In this document: one piece after another, positions 17,468-27,588 of the stretch | How the letters are laid out: each line of letters starts with the position of its first letter | How positions within the stretch are numbered: position 1 is the first letter of the stretch | Source of the DNA: Gaiellasilicea sp963811885 | Lineage (GTDB): Bacteria > Actinomycetota > Thermoleophilia > Gaiellales > Gaiellaceae | Reading direction: 5' to 3' | Length of the DNA stretch: 64,000 nt | Assembly: GCA_963811885.1 (NCBI GenBank) | Contig: CAWETB010000008.1 | Location: forward strand, 62,001-126,000 | Notes under the pieces: generated by a model | Told to the model about the DNA's origin: nothing | The model's input: the letters and a program-made list of their open reading frames with translations, nothing else | Databases searched by the model: none | Translations under genes and position numbers: made by a program

Positions 17468-18128
17468 TCAGCCCTTCGAGCCGGGCTTCGTCAGGCCGCT
17501 CTCGTAGGCGAAGATCACCGCCTGCACGCGGTCGCGGAGGCGGAGCTTCGTCAGCACGCGCCTGACGTGGGTCTTCACCGTCGACGGCTCGATCACGAAC
17601 TCGGCCGCGATTTCGGTGTTCGAGAGGCCGCGCGCGATCAGCTCCAGCACCTCGCGCTCGCGCGGCGTCAGCACGTCGAGCCGCTGCGAGGCGGACGGAT
17701 CGGGTTCGAACTGGCCGGCCACGCGCTCGATCACCTTCCGGGTGACCGACGGTGAGAGCAGCGAGTCGCCGGCGGCGATCGTGTGGATCGCCGCGATCAG
17801 CTCCTCGGGCTTCGTGCGCTTGAGCAGGAAGCCCGACGCGCCGGCGTCAGCGCGCCGAAGATGTAGTCGTCCTGCTCGAACGTCGTCAGGACGGCGACCT
17901 TGACCGCGGGTGAGCGTCGCCAGGACCTCGCGCGTCGCCGAGATCCCGTCCAGATCCGGCATCCGGACGTCCATCAGGACGACGTCGGGGCTGAGCCTGA
18001 TCGCCTCCTCGACCGCCGCGCGCCCGTCACCGGCCTCGCCGACGACCTCGATCGATCGTCGCTCGAGAGCACCGCCTGAGGCCGGCCCGCATCAGGTCGT
18101 CGTCGTCGACGAGGAGGACGCGGATCAC
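17468..18128 (-). CDS. NarL/FixJ-family response regulator (frame breaks)
   Basis: About 220 residues. The N-terminus VIRVLLVDDDDLMRAGL carries the acidic pocket, the phosphoacceptor lies in PDVVLMDVRMPDLDG, and Lys in ASGFLLKRTKPEEL. The C-terminal LuxR HTH reads LTPREREVLELIARGLSNTE, then VKTHVRRVLTKLRLRDR. Frame changes occur near 18070, 17905 and 17850. The GTG start at 18128 overlaps the TGA of the kinase gene (GTGA). Partner of the kinase at 18125-19284; target genes unknown, with the divergent SHOCT gene a candidate. Confidence 0.85.
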
Positions 18129-19284
18129 GTGCTGCCCCCGTATGGCAGTCGGGCGTGGATGCGGAACGTCCCGTTCGCGGCGGACACGTCGAGCGTCCCG
18201 CCGAGCGAGTGCCGCCCGCTCGCGCATGCCGACGATGCCCGTGACCGTTCTCGACGTGCGCGACTGCGTGTCGGGTTGGTCACCGTGAGCGCGAGCGAAT
18301 CGTCCCCGTACGTCACTGCTCGACCTCGGCGCGCCCGTCACCGTGACGGGCGGCGTTCGTCAGCGCCTCCTGGAGGATGCGGTACGCCGCCTGGTCGACT
18401 CCCGGGGCGAGCGGCCGTCGCGGACCGGGCGCGGCGAGCTCGACGGCGAGGCCCGCCGTGCGGTGGCGCTCGACCAGCGTCGCGAGGCCGGCGAGGCCGA
18501 GCGGCGGCTCGACGTTGCCGTTCGCCGCCGGCAGGTCGTCCTCGCGAAGGGCGCGGACGAGCTGGTCGATCTCGTCGAGCGTCTCCCGCGCGACCTCCTC
18601 GATCGTCTCGAGCGCCGCCCGCGAGCGCTCCGGGTCGCGCTCGCCGAGCAGTCTGGCCGCCCCTGCCTGGACGAGGATGACGTTGATCGCGTGACCGGCC
18701 GAGTCGTGCAGGTCGCGCGCGATCCGCGTCCGCTCCTCGGCGGCCGCGAGCCGGCGCTCGCGCTCGGCGTCCCGCTCCGCCCGCTCGGCGCGGGCGACGA
18801 GCTCGGCGATCCGCTCGCGCCGCAGCCGGACGCGGTCGCCGAGCACCCAGGCGCCGCCCCAGACGACGACGCCGAAGAGGAGCGGCACGGTCGGGAAGGC
18901 ATCTTCCGCGTAGCCGACCGCGGTGATGTGCACCACGAAGAGAGCCGCGACCGTCGCGGCTGTCACCGAGGTGCGCGGGCGGGCTCGCTCCGGCGCCAGC
19001 GCGAGGAGGAAGAGCGCGGCTGTCGGGCCGAACGGCGGCCCGCCGACATAGCCGACACCGTTGAGCACCGCGCTCGCGGCGGCGGTGGCGACGAAGACCG
19101 CGAGGGGCGCGCGGCGCCAACCGAGGAGCGGGAACGTCGAGGCAGCGGCCAGCACGACCCCGAGCAGGTCGATGTCGCGGACATCCGTGTCGTTGTTCGC
19201 GCCGCCCGCCGCCATCAGCGCCAGGGTCAGCGCAAAGGCGGCGGCGGCGATCGCCGCGTCGACGAGCCGTTCGGTGCGCGTCAC
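18125..19284 (-). CDS. NarL-type sensor histidine kinase (HisKA_3, frame breaks)
   Basis: About 386 residues from a GTG at 19284 (MTRTERLVDAAIAAAAF). Four to six membrane helices span the first 150 residues, then a coiled linker RAERAERDAERERRLAAAE. The phospho-acceptor lies in RTRIARDLHDSAGHAINVIL. The HATPase begins with QAAYRILQEALTNAARHGD and ends GGTLDVSAANGTFRIHARLP. The coding frame changes near 18313 and 18230, where GIVGMRERAAL is found in another frame. First gene of the pair with the response regulator. Confidence 0.85.
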
Positions 19285-19432
19285 GAGTCGAGGGTAACGA
19301 GGCAGATCGTGCCGCCGCGTCTCCCCGAGGAGGATGCGGACTCCGCCCTCGGGTGGACGCAACTTCCGCCTGTAGGGCGTTTCGGAGCGGTATTGGCGCC
19401 GCCTAGCCTGCCGCGACAACCGAAGGAGACAC

Positions 19433-19681
19433 ATGCACTTCTTGACTACACTCCCGCTCTTCACCCAGGACGGTGACTGGGACCACCATCACTGGTGGTT
19501 CGTCTTCCCACTCTTCTGGATCAGCGCGATCGCGCTGTTCTGGTTCTTCGTGGGGCGGCGCCGCTGGCGGCGGGATCCGCTCGACAGCGCCCGTCAGATC
19601 CTCGCCGAGCGCTACGCGCGCGACGAGCTCAGCGCGGACGAGTACCGCAGGCGGCTGGACGAGCTCGCCCGCGTCCGGTAG
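19433..19681 (+). CDS. Small membrane protein with SHOCT domain
   Basis: 82 residues. A His/Trp-rich start (DWDHHHWWFVFPLFW) runs into one membrane helix (about 24-42). The C-terminal SHOCT motif is DSARQILAERYARDELSADE followed by YRRRLDELAR. GAAGGAGACAC precedes the ATG. SHOCT domains are thought to mediate oligomerisation or partner binding. It is divergent from the NarL-type two-component pair, which may control it. Confidence 0.85.
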   Translation: MHFLTTLPLFTQDGDWDHHHWWFVFPLFWISAIALFWFFVGRRRWRRDPLDSARQILAERYARDELSADEYRRRLDELARVR

Positions 19682-20246
19682 CTGAGGCCGCGGGACGGTA
19701 GTGGTGGACGACGACGCCGGTGGCGAACGGCGTCGTCTCCACCAGCTGCAGCGTCCGCTTGTCGGGCGAATCGGGGAAGAGGCGCTTGCCGCTGCCGAGC
19801 ACGACAGGGAAGACCATCAGCCGGAACTCGTCGACGAGGTCGTGCTCGATCAGCGTGTGGACGAGCGTGCTACTGCCGGCGACGAGAATCAGGCCGCCGT
19901 CGCCTTGCTTCAGCTTCGCGACCGCGGCCGGCACGTCGCCCGCGAGCAGCGTCGAGTTGTTCCAGCCGAGCTCCGTCAGCGTCGTCGACGCGACGTGCTT
20001 CGGCATCGCGTTCATCTTGTCCGCGAACTCACCCTCGCGCGGCGGCCATGCCTCGGCGAAGCCGTCGTACGTGACGCGCCCGAGCAGGAGCGCCTCCGCC
20101 TCCAGCACCTCGTCGAGCTTGTACTGCATCTGCTCCGGCCCGATGAAGTCGCCCACCCAGCCCGTGTGCGGGTGCGTCGGCTCGCCGCCGGGCGCCTCGA
20201 TGACGCCGTCCAGCGTGATGAACTCGGTCACGATCAGCTCGCGCAT
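19629..20246 (-). CDS. RibD C-terminal / DHFR-like family protein
   Basis: 205 residues. MRELIVTEFITLDGVIEAPG is the standard start of this family, followed by LLLGRVTYDGFAEAWP, ILVAGSSTLVHTLIEHDLVD and RLMVFPVVLGSGKRLFPDS. The ATG at 20246 has AGGAGG in front. The C-terminus beyond VVVHHYRPAA is unusual and overlaps the convergent SHOCT gene by 53 bases. The true end may be masked by an indel. Likely an NAD(P)H-dependent reductase of unknown substrate. A fragment of a second copy lies at 23886-23958. Confidence 0.82.
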   Translation of the reverse strand: MRELIVTEFITLDGVIEAPGGEPTHPHTGWVGDFIGPEQMQYKLDEVLEAEALLLGRVTYDGFAEAWPPREGEFADKMNAMPKHVASTTLTELGWNNSTLLAGDVPAAVAKLKQGDGGLILVAGSSTLVHTLIEHDLVDEFRLMVFPVVLGSGKRLFPDSPDKRTLQLVETTPFATGVVVHHYRPAASATGRGRARPAACGTRPR

Positions 20247-20312
20247 GAAGCCTCCTGTTTGCGGTCGTCGATGAAGACCGGTCGGCGACCCCGAACTCAT
20301 CGACGCCGGTGT

Positions 20313-20978
20313 CTACCGGACGTCGGCCTCGAGCTTGTGCTCGAGCTCACGGAGCCGGCGACCTAGTGGCATCTTCGAGGCCCTGTCGGTGCGCAGGGTG
20401 TCGAGCGCACAGGCCAGGAAGCACGCCGCGCCCAGCGATGTGTTCCAGTTGGCCGCCGCCTGGTCGAGCATCGACCCGGTCGACGGAACGACGTAGCCGG
20501 CGACAGCCGAGATTCCGAAGAAGATGCAGCCGAGCAGGTTGACTGCCGGCTGCCACCATCCCGCGCCGCCGCGCACCGGCAACCACCCGTGACGCGCCGA
20601 GGCGCGGTAGGCGATCGCGCCCGAGACGAGGAAGCAGATCGACCCGCGCCAATCGGGCCGCCAGACGAGCTTGTCGTACTCGGGCTCGTCAAGGCGGTGT
20701 GCATCGCTTGGTACGTCGTGACGTTGAAGAACAGCGTGCCGGCGGATTGGATGATGGCGGCCCACCACGCCGCGCCTCCGCCACCGGGGGAGTGCCGTTC
20801 GGGCCAGGCCAGCCAGCTCTGTAGCCCTCCGCCGGCCGTGAACAGGATCGAGCCGACGAAGAAGGTGATTGCGTCAGCCGAGTCGCCGACCAGCTGCGCA
20901 TAGCCCGGGAACGGGCCGATCGAGGAAGCACGTCGACCCGAGAGCAAAACAGAGGGCCATCCAGCGCGGGCGAGTCAT
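20313..20978 (-). CDS. Integral membrane protein, YrhK-like (two frame breaks)
   Basis: About 221 residues. It is assembled from MTRPRWMALCFALGSTCFL, then ITFFVGSILFTAGGGLQSWL and AIIQSAGTLFFNVTTYQAMH, and after a frame change near 20690 GSICFLVSGAIAYRASARHG, LLGCIFFGISAVAGYVVP and a charged tail. Five or six membrane helices. Repeated FxxGSxLF elements recall YrhK-domain proteins. The other junction is near 20925. It is divergent from glutamate decarboxylase with 97 bases between starts. Function unknown. Confidence 0.7.
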
Positions 20979-21075
20979 GGCCCGACGCACCCTGCCGCGG
21001 CCGTCCTCGGCCGTCAATTCAATCGATCTGCGGGCGCGATGGGATACTCCTTTTCCTGCCGACGAAAGTGAGACC

Positions 21076-22471
21076 GTGAGCCTCAAGCACCCGAAAGGCC
21101 CTGCCGGCCGAACCGGCGATAGTGCAGCGCCGCCGCTGTTCTCCCTCGAGACGGGCACCATCCCGCGCCACGAGCTGCCCGTCGGAGAGATGGCACCGGA
21201 TCTTGCCTACCAGATCGTCCACGACGAGTTGATGCTCGACGGGAACGCGCGCCTCAACGTGGCGACGTTCGTGACGACGTGGATGGAGCCCCAGGCGGAG
21301 AAGCTCATGGCCGAGTGCTTCGACAAGAACATGATCGACAAGGACGAGTACCCGCAGACGGCGGAGATCGAGATGCGCTGCGTGAGCATGCTGAGCAGCC
21401 TGTGGCACGCGCCCGACGCGCGGACGACGCAACGGGATGCTCGACGACCGGCTCGAGTGAGGCGGCGATGCTGGGCGGGCTTGCGCTCAAGCGGCGCTGG
21501 CAGAAGAAGCGCGCGCCGACGGGCAAGCCGGCCGACAAGCCGAACCTCGTCATGGGAATCAACGTCCAGGTGTGCTGGGAGAAGTTCGCGAACTACTGGG
21601 ACGTCGAGATGCGCCTCGTGCCGATGGAGGGCAACCGCTTCAACATGTCGGCGGAGGAAGCAGTGAAGCTCTGCGATGAGAACACGATCGGCGTCGTCGC
21701 GATCCTGGGCTCGACCTTCGACGGCTCCTACGAGCCGGTGCAGGAGATCTGCGCTGCGCTCGATGCCTTCGAGAAGCGACACGGGTATCGACGTCCCCGT
21801 CCACGTCGACGGCGCTTCCGGGGCGATGATCGCGCCGTTCGTCGATCCCGATCTCGTGTGGGACTTCCAGCTCCCGCGGGTGGCATCGATCAACACATCC
21901 GGGCACAAGTACGGGCTCGTCTACCCGGGGGTCGGCTGGATCGTGTGGCGCGACGCCGAGGCGCTCCCGAGGACCTGATCTTCTGGGTCAACTACCTCGG
22001 CGACAACATGCCGACGTTCGCGCTGAACTTCTCGCGACCCGGCTGCTCAGGTCGTCGCGCAGTACTACAACTTCCTCCGGCTCGGGCTTCGAGGGCTACC
22101 GCCGCGTCCAGACCTATGCCCGCGACGTCGCCACGCGCCTCTCGGCGCTGATCGCCGAGATGGGCCCCTTCGAGCTCCTGACGAGAGGTGACGAGCTGCC
22201 GGTCTTCGCTTTCACGCTGAAGGACGAGGTCGAGAACTACACGGTGTTCGATGTCTCGAACGCAATGCGTGAGCGCGGCTGGCAGCTACCGGCGTACACG
22301 TTCCCGGAGAACCGCACCGACCTCGCCGCCCTGCGCGTGGTCGTCAGGCGTGGGTTCACACACGACATGGCCGACATGCTCATCCACGACCTCGAGCGAC
22401 AGCTGCCGCGCCTGCAGAAGCAGCCTGCTCCCATTCACGACGACGCCAGCGGTTCGGCTTTTGCTCACTAG
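21076..22471 (+). CDS. gadB: Glutamate decarboxylase (PLP-dependent; several frame breaks)
   Basis: About 465 residues. It converts glutamate to GABA and CO2 in the cytosol, consuming a proton. Recognisable blocks in order: GNARLNVATFVTTWMEPQAE, TGCSTTGSSEAAMLGGLALK, NVQVCWEKFANYWDVEMR, VHVDGASGAMIAPF, the PLP-lysine site INTSGHKYGLVYPGVGW and YTFPENRTDLAALRVVVRRG. Frame changes lie near 21430, 21780, 21968, 22045 and 22085. All functional blocks survive, so assembly errors are more likely than decay. GTG at 21076 is chosen because homologues begin close to it. Probable role in acid tolerance. Confidence 0.88.
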
Positions 22472-22535
22472 GGAGACGGGAGCGGTGGCGGAACTCCAGC
22501 GGCCCTGGAGCCGGCAACTCGCGTAGGGTTGGCCG

Positions 22536-23228
22536 ATGAGTCCGACCGAAGGCGTGATCGGCGAGGCGTGGGGGCACTACAAGGCGCACTGGCGGCACCT
22601 GCTCCCGATCGCGCTCGTCGTCTATGTGGCGATCGCGATCATCGGCGCGCTGCTCACCCTCGTCCTGGGCTGGTTCGGCGCGCTGGTCGCGGCGGTCATC
22701 TCGCTCGTCGGCCTCTTCTGGGTGCAGGGTGCGCTCGTCAAGGCGGTCGAGGACATCCGCGACGGCCGCGCCGACCTGTCGCTCGGCGAGACGTTCGACC
22801 GTGTCCGGCCTCAGCTCGGATCGATCGTCGTGGCGGGTCTCCTCGCCGGTCTGGGCATCGTCCTCGGGCTGGTGCTCCTGATCGTTCCCGGCCTCATCCT
22901 GATGACCTGGTGGGCCTTGGTCATCCCCGTGGTCGTACTCGAGGGGTCCGCGGCCGGGGCGGCGTTCAGCCGGAGCCGTGAGCTCGTGCGCGGGTACGGC
23001 TGGAACGTCTTCGGCGTGATCGTGCTGGCGATCCTGCTGCTGCTCGGATTCGAGATCGTGTTGTCGATCGTGCTCTCGCCGCTCGACGGATGGCTGCAGA
23101 GCCTCGTCTCCAACATCGTCAGCGGCACGCTCACGACGCCGTTCATCGCCCTGGTCTTGACGTTGCTCTACTTCCGGCTGCGGGAGGCGAAGTCGCAGCC
23201 GGCGGATCCGGCGCCTGTGACCACCTAG
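22536..23228 (+). CDS. Multi-pass membrane protein (DUF7847 / GDPD-membrane-domain type)
   Basis: 230 residues, intact. Amphipathic start MSPTEGVIGEAWGHYKAHWR, then six hydrophobic helices, with GLVLLIVPGLILMTWWALVI and ALSRS-like AAFSRSRELVRGYGWNVFGV between them. The pattern SRSxxLVRGxxWxVFG is common to membrane proteins resembling the membrane domain of glycerophosphodiester phosphodiesterases. No enzyme domain is present. Role unknown. The gene starts 65 bases after gadB. Confidence 0.78.
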   Translation: MSPTEGVIGEAWGHYKAHWRHLLPIALVVYVAIAIIGALLTLVLGWFGALVAAVISLVGLFWVQGALVKAVEDIRDGRADLSLGETFDRVRPQLGSIVVAGLLAGLGIVLGLVLLIVPGLILMTWWALVIPVVVLEGSAAGAAFSRSRELVRGYGWNVFGVIVLAILLLLGFEIVLSIVLSPLDGWLQSLVSNIVSGTLTTPFIALVLTLLYFRLREAKSQPADPAPVTT

Positions 23229-23241
23229 CGCGTCCCCCGGG

Positions 23242-23869
23242 ATGCGGCTCCACTACCTCCCCGGCACGGCGGCGATGGCGCCGCACGCGACGCTCGCCGA
23301 GATCGGTGTGCCGTACGAGCTCGTGCGCGTCGAGCGCGACGAGGACGGGCGTCCCTCCGACGCCTACCTGGCGCTCAACCCGTGGGGGAAGATCCCGACG
23401 CTCGAGGACGGCGACCTGGTGCTGACGGAGTCGGCCGCGATCTGCCTCTACCTCGCCGAGAAGTACCCGGACGCACGGCTCGCGCCGCCTCCGGGGAGCG
23501 GCGAGCGAGCCGAGCTGTACCGGTGGCTGCTCTGGCTGACGAACACCGTGCAGGCGGCGCAGATGCGGCACTTCTACCCGGAGCGCTACGGGGGCGAGGG
23601 CGTCAAGGAAGCGGCCGACGCGGAGCTCGCCGGGCACTACGACCGGATCGACGCGCACCTCGCAGGCCGCGAGTGGCTCGTAGGCGGCGAGCGCACCGTC
23701 GCCGACTTCTTCCTTGTTCATGCTCACCCGCTGGGGCCGGTTCCTCGAGCCGGCGGCGTGGGAGCGGCCGAACCTCCAGGCTCACTGGCTGCGGACGCTC
23801 GAGCTCCGCGGCCCGCGGACGGTGTTCGAGGAGCAGGAGCTGCCGCTACCGGAGTTCGCGACGGCTTGA
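23242..23869 (+). CDS. Glutathione S-transferase-family protein (one frame break)
   Basis: About 208 residues. The thioredoxin-fold N-terminal domain has YELVRVERDEDGRP, NPWGKIPTLEDGDLVLTES (cis-Pro and the ES gamma-glutamyl site) and ICLYLAEKYP. The C-terminal helical domain has GREWLVGGERTVADFF and, after the junction near 23719, FMLTRWGRFLEP. Length is 3n+1. Actinobacteria usually lack glutathione, so the thiol substrate may be another compound. It follows the membrane protein by 13 bases. Confidence 0.85.
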
Positions 23870-23885
23870 GCGGCTCGCGCTAGCG

Positions 23886-23958
23886 AGCCGACGAGGCGAC
23901 GACCGCCGAAGAGGTCGCCGTCCAGCGTGATGAACTCGGTGATGATCAGTTCTCGCAT
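23886..23958 (-). pseudogene. Truncated copy of the RibD_C gene at 19629-20246
   Basis: An ATG at 23958 with a good SD (AAGGAGGCAGCG) opens MRELIITEFITLDG, nearly identical to the first residues of the intact gene. Similarity then stops abruptly (DLFGGRRLVG). About 40 bases around the start match between the two loci (20208-20247 versus 23919-23958). This is a gene fragment left by duplication or recombination. Confidence 0.65.
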
Positions 23959-23988
23959 CGCTGCCTCCTTCGTCGGCGCCGATGACTG

Positions 23989-24390
23989 CTAGCTCAGCGC
24001 CTCTCGCACTGCCCGCGTCCACTCGACATTCGGAACCTGGACGAGATACCTGTCCCCGACGATGAAGTAGCCGCCGGATCGAGACCGGCCAGTTCGACGT
24101 CCATCGTGTCGGTTTCGGCGTGAACCGGCAGGACGAGCAGACATAGCTGTTGCGCTTGCCGTTGTCGCCAAAGACGACTAGGGAGAGCTCGTCACCGCGA
24201 AAGGTGCATCTGCCTTGCTCCTTCACGCCCGTGCGTCTCTGAGGTCACCGCCTCGTACGACGGGGAGCAGCCGATGCGCTCGGCGAGTTCGATGACCGAG
24301 TCCGACTTCCCTTCGCCGCCGGGGCTGCAGCCGCTTGCAATGAGAGCAGCAATCAGTGCCCCTGCGGCCCTAGCGAGGCGCAGCGCCGGA
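23989..24390 (-). CDS. Probable lipoprotein, badly frame-disturbed
   Basis: Minus-strand pieces in different frames make one plausible protein: LARAAGALIAALIASGCSPG (signal peptide and lipobox), SVIELAERIGCSPSYEAVTS, KEQGRCTFRGDELSLVVFGD, VHAETDTMDVELAGLDPAA, and GGYFIVGDRYLVQVPNVEW ending VREALS at 23989. Junctions are near 24225, 24140 and 24075. No clean start codon is visible ahead of the signal peptide. About 130 residues with several Cys. Function unknown. Confidence 0.5.
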
Positions 24391-24406
24391 TCGAAGCAGC
24401 CTCGCC

Positions 24407-25408
24407 CTAGATCGTCCAGGTATCGCCGCTACCGAGCAGCGCCGCGAGCTCGCCTTCGCCCTTCGCCTTCGCGACGCCGATCTGCTCCGCCATCAGCTCG
24501 TCGTAGACCGGGCGCTCGACCGCGCGGAAGACGCCCATCGGGGTCGCGCCGATCGCCTGCTGCGTCATCCGGCTGAGCGCGAACGCGTGCGCCGGCTCGT
24601 GCGCGTGCGCGTCGTGCACCAGCAGCCCCGGCTCCGTCGCCGCGACGACCTCCGGTGACCCGTCCGGCAGCAGCCGCACGCCCTTGTCGCCCCACACGAT
24701 CGGCTCGCCGTGCCTGCAGGTAGAGCCGGTTCTCCTTCTCCTCGCGGACGAAGTCGAAGGCGCCGTCGTTGTAGATGTTGCAGTTCTGGTAGATCTCGAC
24801 GAAGGCGCTCCCCTTGTGCTCGGCGGCGGCGCGGAGCACCTCGGTCAGCTCCTTCTTGTCGGTGTCGATCGCGCGCGCGACGAACGTCGCCTCGGCGCCG
24901 ATCGCCAGCGAGAGCGGGTTGAACGGGTGGTCGAGCGAGCCCATCGGCGTCGACTTCGTCACCTTCCCCAGCTCGCTCGTCGGCGAGTACTGGCCCTTCG
25001 TCAGCCCGTAGATCCGGTTGTTGAACATCAGGATCTTCAGGTTCACGTTCCGGCGCAGCGCGTGGATCAGGTGGTTGCCGCCGATCGACATCGAGTCGCC
25101 GTCGCCGGTCACGACCCAGACGGACAGGTCCGGGCGGGACACGCTCAAGCCCGGTCGCGATCGCCGGCGCGCGGCCGTGGATCGAGTGCATCCCGTACGT
25201 CTCCATGTAGTACGGGAAGCGCGCGGCGCAGCCGATCCCGGAGACGAAGACGATGTTCTCGCGCTTCAGGCCGAGCTCGGGCATGAACGACTGGACGGCG
25301 GCCAGGATCGCGTAGTCGCCGCAGCCCGGGCACCAGCGCACCTCCTGGTCGGAGGTGAAGTCCTTCTTCGTCAGCTGCACGAGCCGTTCCGTTCCCGCTG
25401 TCGCTCAT
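24407..25408 (-). CDS. korB: 2-oxoacid:ferredoxin oxidoreductase, beta subunit (frame breaks)
   Basis: About 333 residues. It carries the thiamine diphosphate site: EVRWCPGCGDYAILAAVQ near the N-terminus, then VVTGDGDSMSIGGNHLIHAL with the Mg-binding GDGD, and FNNRIYGLTKGQYSPTSE. The C-terminus is in another frame (GVFRAVERPVYDELMAEQ). Junctions are near 25388, 25145 and 24715. With KorA it oxidatively decarboxylates a 2-oxoacid, probably 2-oxoglutarate, to the acyl-CoA with ferredoxin as acceptor. The ATG overlaps the stop of the small gene upstream. Confidence 0.9.
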
Positions 25409-25650
25409 CGCCTCTTCTCGTTCCCTCGCTTGAAGTTGCCGGTCGCCTTCGCCATCAGCAGCTGCAGCTCCTGGCCCGTGCACTCCGGCGCGGCGGCGAG
25501 GAAGTTCTCGGAGAGCTTCCCGGTGATCACCGTCACGCGCCGGCCCTTCCAGAAGATCGCCACCGAGCCGTCACCCCGCTGCCGGAACGTGAACGGCTGC
25601 TCCTTCAGCAGCACGCCGCGCCGGTCCGGGGTCTTCTTCTTCGGCCTCAC
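25405..25650 (-). CDS. Small protein between korA and korB, unknown
   Basis: 81 residues, intact and basic. FTFRQRGDGSVAIFWKGRRV and TVITGKLSENFLAAAPE suggest a short beta-hairpin unit, then a helical tail LLMAKATGNFKRGNE. Its start overlaps the korA stop and its stop overlaps the korB start, so it is translated between the two enzyme subunits. It could be an assembly or regulatory factor of the oxidoreductase, or simply a co-transcribed gene. I know no named family. Confidence 0.72.
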   Translation of the reverse strand: MRPKKKTPDRRGVLLKEQPFTFRQRGDGSVAIFWKGRRVTVITGKLSENFLAAAPECTGQELQLLMAKATGNFKRGNEKRR

Positions 25651-27486
25651 GACTCCACCAGCGCCGTGATCGCCTCGGCGAGCTCGGACGCCTTGAACGG
25701 GGTGCCGCGGACGCGGTTGTAGCCGACCGCGTCGACGAGGAACTCGGCGCGCACGAGCTTGAGCAGCTGGCCGAGGTTCATCTCCGGGATCAGCACCTTG
25801 TCGTATGCGCGCAGCACCTCGCCCGTGTTGCGCGGGAACGGGTTGAGGTAGTGGAGGTGGGCCTGCGCGACGCTGTGCCCGGCGCGGCGCACGCGCTTGA
25901 CGGCGGCGCCGATCGGGCCGTAGGTCGAGCCCCAGCCGAGCACGAGCGTGTCGGCGCCGTCAGGGTCGTCGACCGCGAGCTCGGGGATGTCGTTCGCGAT
26001 CCCGGCCACCTTCGCCGCGCGCAGGCGCGTCATCAGGTCGTGGTTCTCGGGGTCGTAGGAGATCGAGCCGGTCACGTCGGCCTTCTCGAGCCCGCCGATC
26101 CGGTGCTCGAGCCCGGCCGTGCCGGGGATCGCCCACGGCCGCGCCAGCGTCTCGGGGTCGCGGTGGTAGGGCTGGAACTCGGTCTCGCCGACGGCCGCGA
26201 ACTCGCGTCGAGATGTCCGGCAGCTCCGAGACGTCGGGGATCAGCCACGGCTCGGAGCCGTTCGCGAGGTAGGCGTCGCTGAGCAGGTAGACGGGCGTGC
26301 GGTACTTGAGCGCGATCCGCGCCGCCTCGATCGCGGCGTGGAAGCACTGCGACGGCGTCGAGGCCGCGAGCACCGGCACCGGGCTCTCCGAGTTGCGCCC
26401 GAACAGCACCATCAGCAGGTCGGCCTGCTCCGGCTTCGTCGGCATCCCGGTCGAGGGGCCGGCGCGCTGGATGTCGAGGATCAGCAGCGGCAGCTCGAGC
26501 ATGATCCCGAGCCCGATCGTCTCCTGCTTGAGCACGATCCCCGGCCCGGCCGAGGTGGTGACGCCGAGCGAGCCGCCGAAGGCCGCGCCGAGCGCCGCGC
26601 CGACGGCGGCGATCTCGTCCTCGGCCTGGAAGGTGCGGACGCCGAAGCTCTTGTGCCGCGCCAGCTCCTCGAGGATCGAGCTCGCAGGCGTGATCGGGTA
26701 GGCGCCGAGGAAGAGGTCGAGCCCGGAGAGCTTCGAGGCGGCGATCAGCCCGTAGGCGATCGCCGTGTTGCCGCTGATCTGCCGGTAGACGCCCGGCGTC
26801 ATCTTCGCCGGGGCGATCTCGTAGCTGACCGCGAAGTCCTCCGAGGTCTCGCCGTAGGCGTAGCCGGCCTTGAACGCGGTCGCGTTCGCCTGCGCGATCT
26901 CGGGCCGCTTCGCGAACTTCTTCTCGACGTACTCGAGCGTGCCCTCGGTGGGCCGGTTGTAGAGCCAGCTCATCAGCCCGAGCGCGAAGAAGTTCTTCGA
27001 GCGCTCGGCCTCGCGCGAGGTGATCCCCTCGATCCCCTTCAACGCGCCGACCGTCATCGAGGTCAGCGCGACCTCGTGCACGTGGTAGTCGGCGAGCGAG
27101 CCGTCCTCGATCGGGTTGGCCTCGTAGCCGGCCTTCTGCAGGTTGCGCTCCTTGAACGTGTCGGTGTCGACGATCAGCATGCCGCCCTTGGGCAGGTCCT
27201 TCACGTTCGTCCGCAGCGCCGCCGGGTTCATCGCGACGAGCACGTTCGGCACGTCGCCGGGCGTGAGGATGTCGTGATCGGCGAAGTGGAGCTGGAAGCC
27301 GGAGACGCCCGGGAGCGAGCCTGCCGGGGCACGGATCTCGGCCGGGAAGTCGGGGAGCGTCGAGAGGTCGTTCCCCATCACCGCGGTCTCGCTCGTGAAG
27401 CGGTCGCCGGTGAGCTGCATCCCGTCCCCCGAGTCGCCCGCGAAGCGGATCGTCACCTGTTCGAGCTGCTCGACGGCTTTCGCCAC
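25647..27486 (-). CDS. korA: 2-oxoacid:ferredoxin oxidoreductase, fused gamma-alpha subunit (one frame break)
   Basis: About 612 residues. The gamma domain comes first (IRFAGDSGDGMQLTGDRFTS, about 10-190). The alpha/pyrimidine-binding part has LDLFLGAYPITPASSILEEL and GVTTSAGPGIVLKQETIGLG. After the junction near 26207 the C-terminal domain has VLGWGSTYGPIGAAVKRVRR and LIPEMNLGQLLKLVRAEFL. This fused order is the actinobacterial KorA form. Length is 3n+1. First gene of korA-small protein-korB, all with overlapping starts and stops. Confidence 0.92.
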
Positions 27487-27588
27487 GTCCCTAGTTGTAC
27501 CGCACGCGCGTGACGCCCGAAACGAGCGTTGACAGCCGTGAAATCCCTACCGTGGACACGAGTGGAAGCAACGCAAGGAGGACCCCTG

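Noticed and set aside
21076..22471. Glutamate decarboxylase as a decayed pseudogene
   Set aside because: Five frame breaks are many, but every catalytic block is intact and no in-frame stop interrupts them. Insertion errors occur at similar density in housekeeping genes such as nadE.
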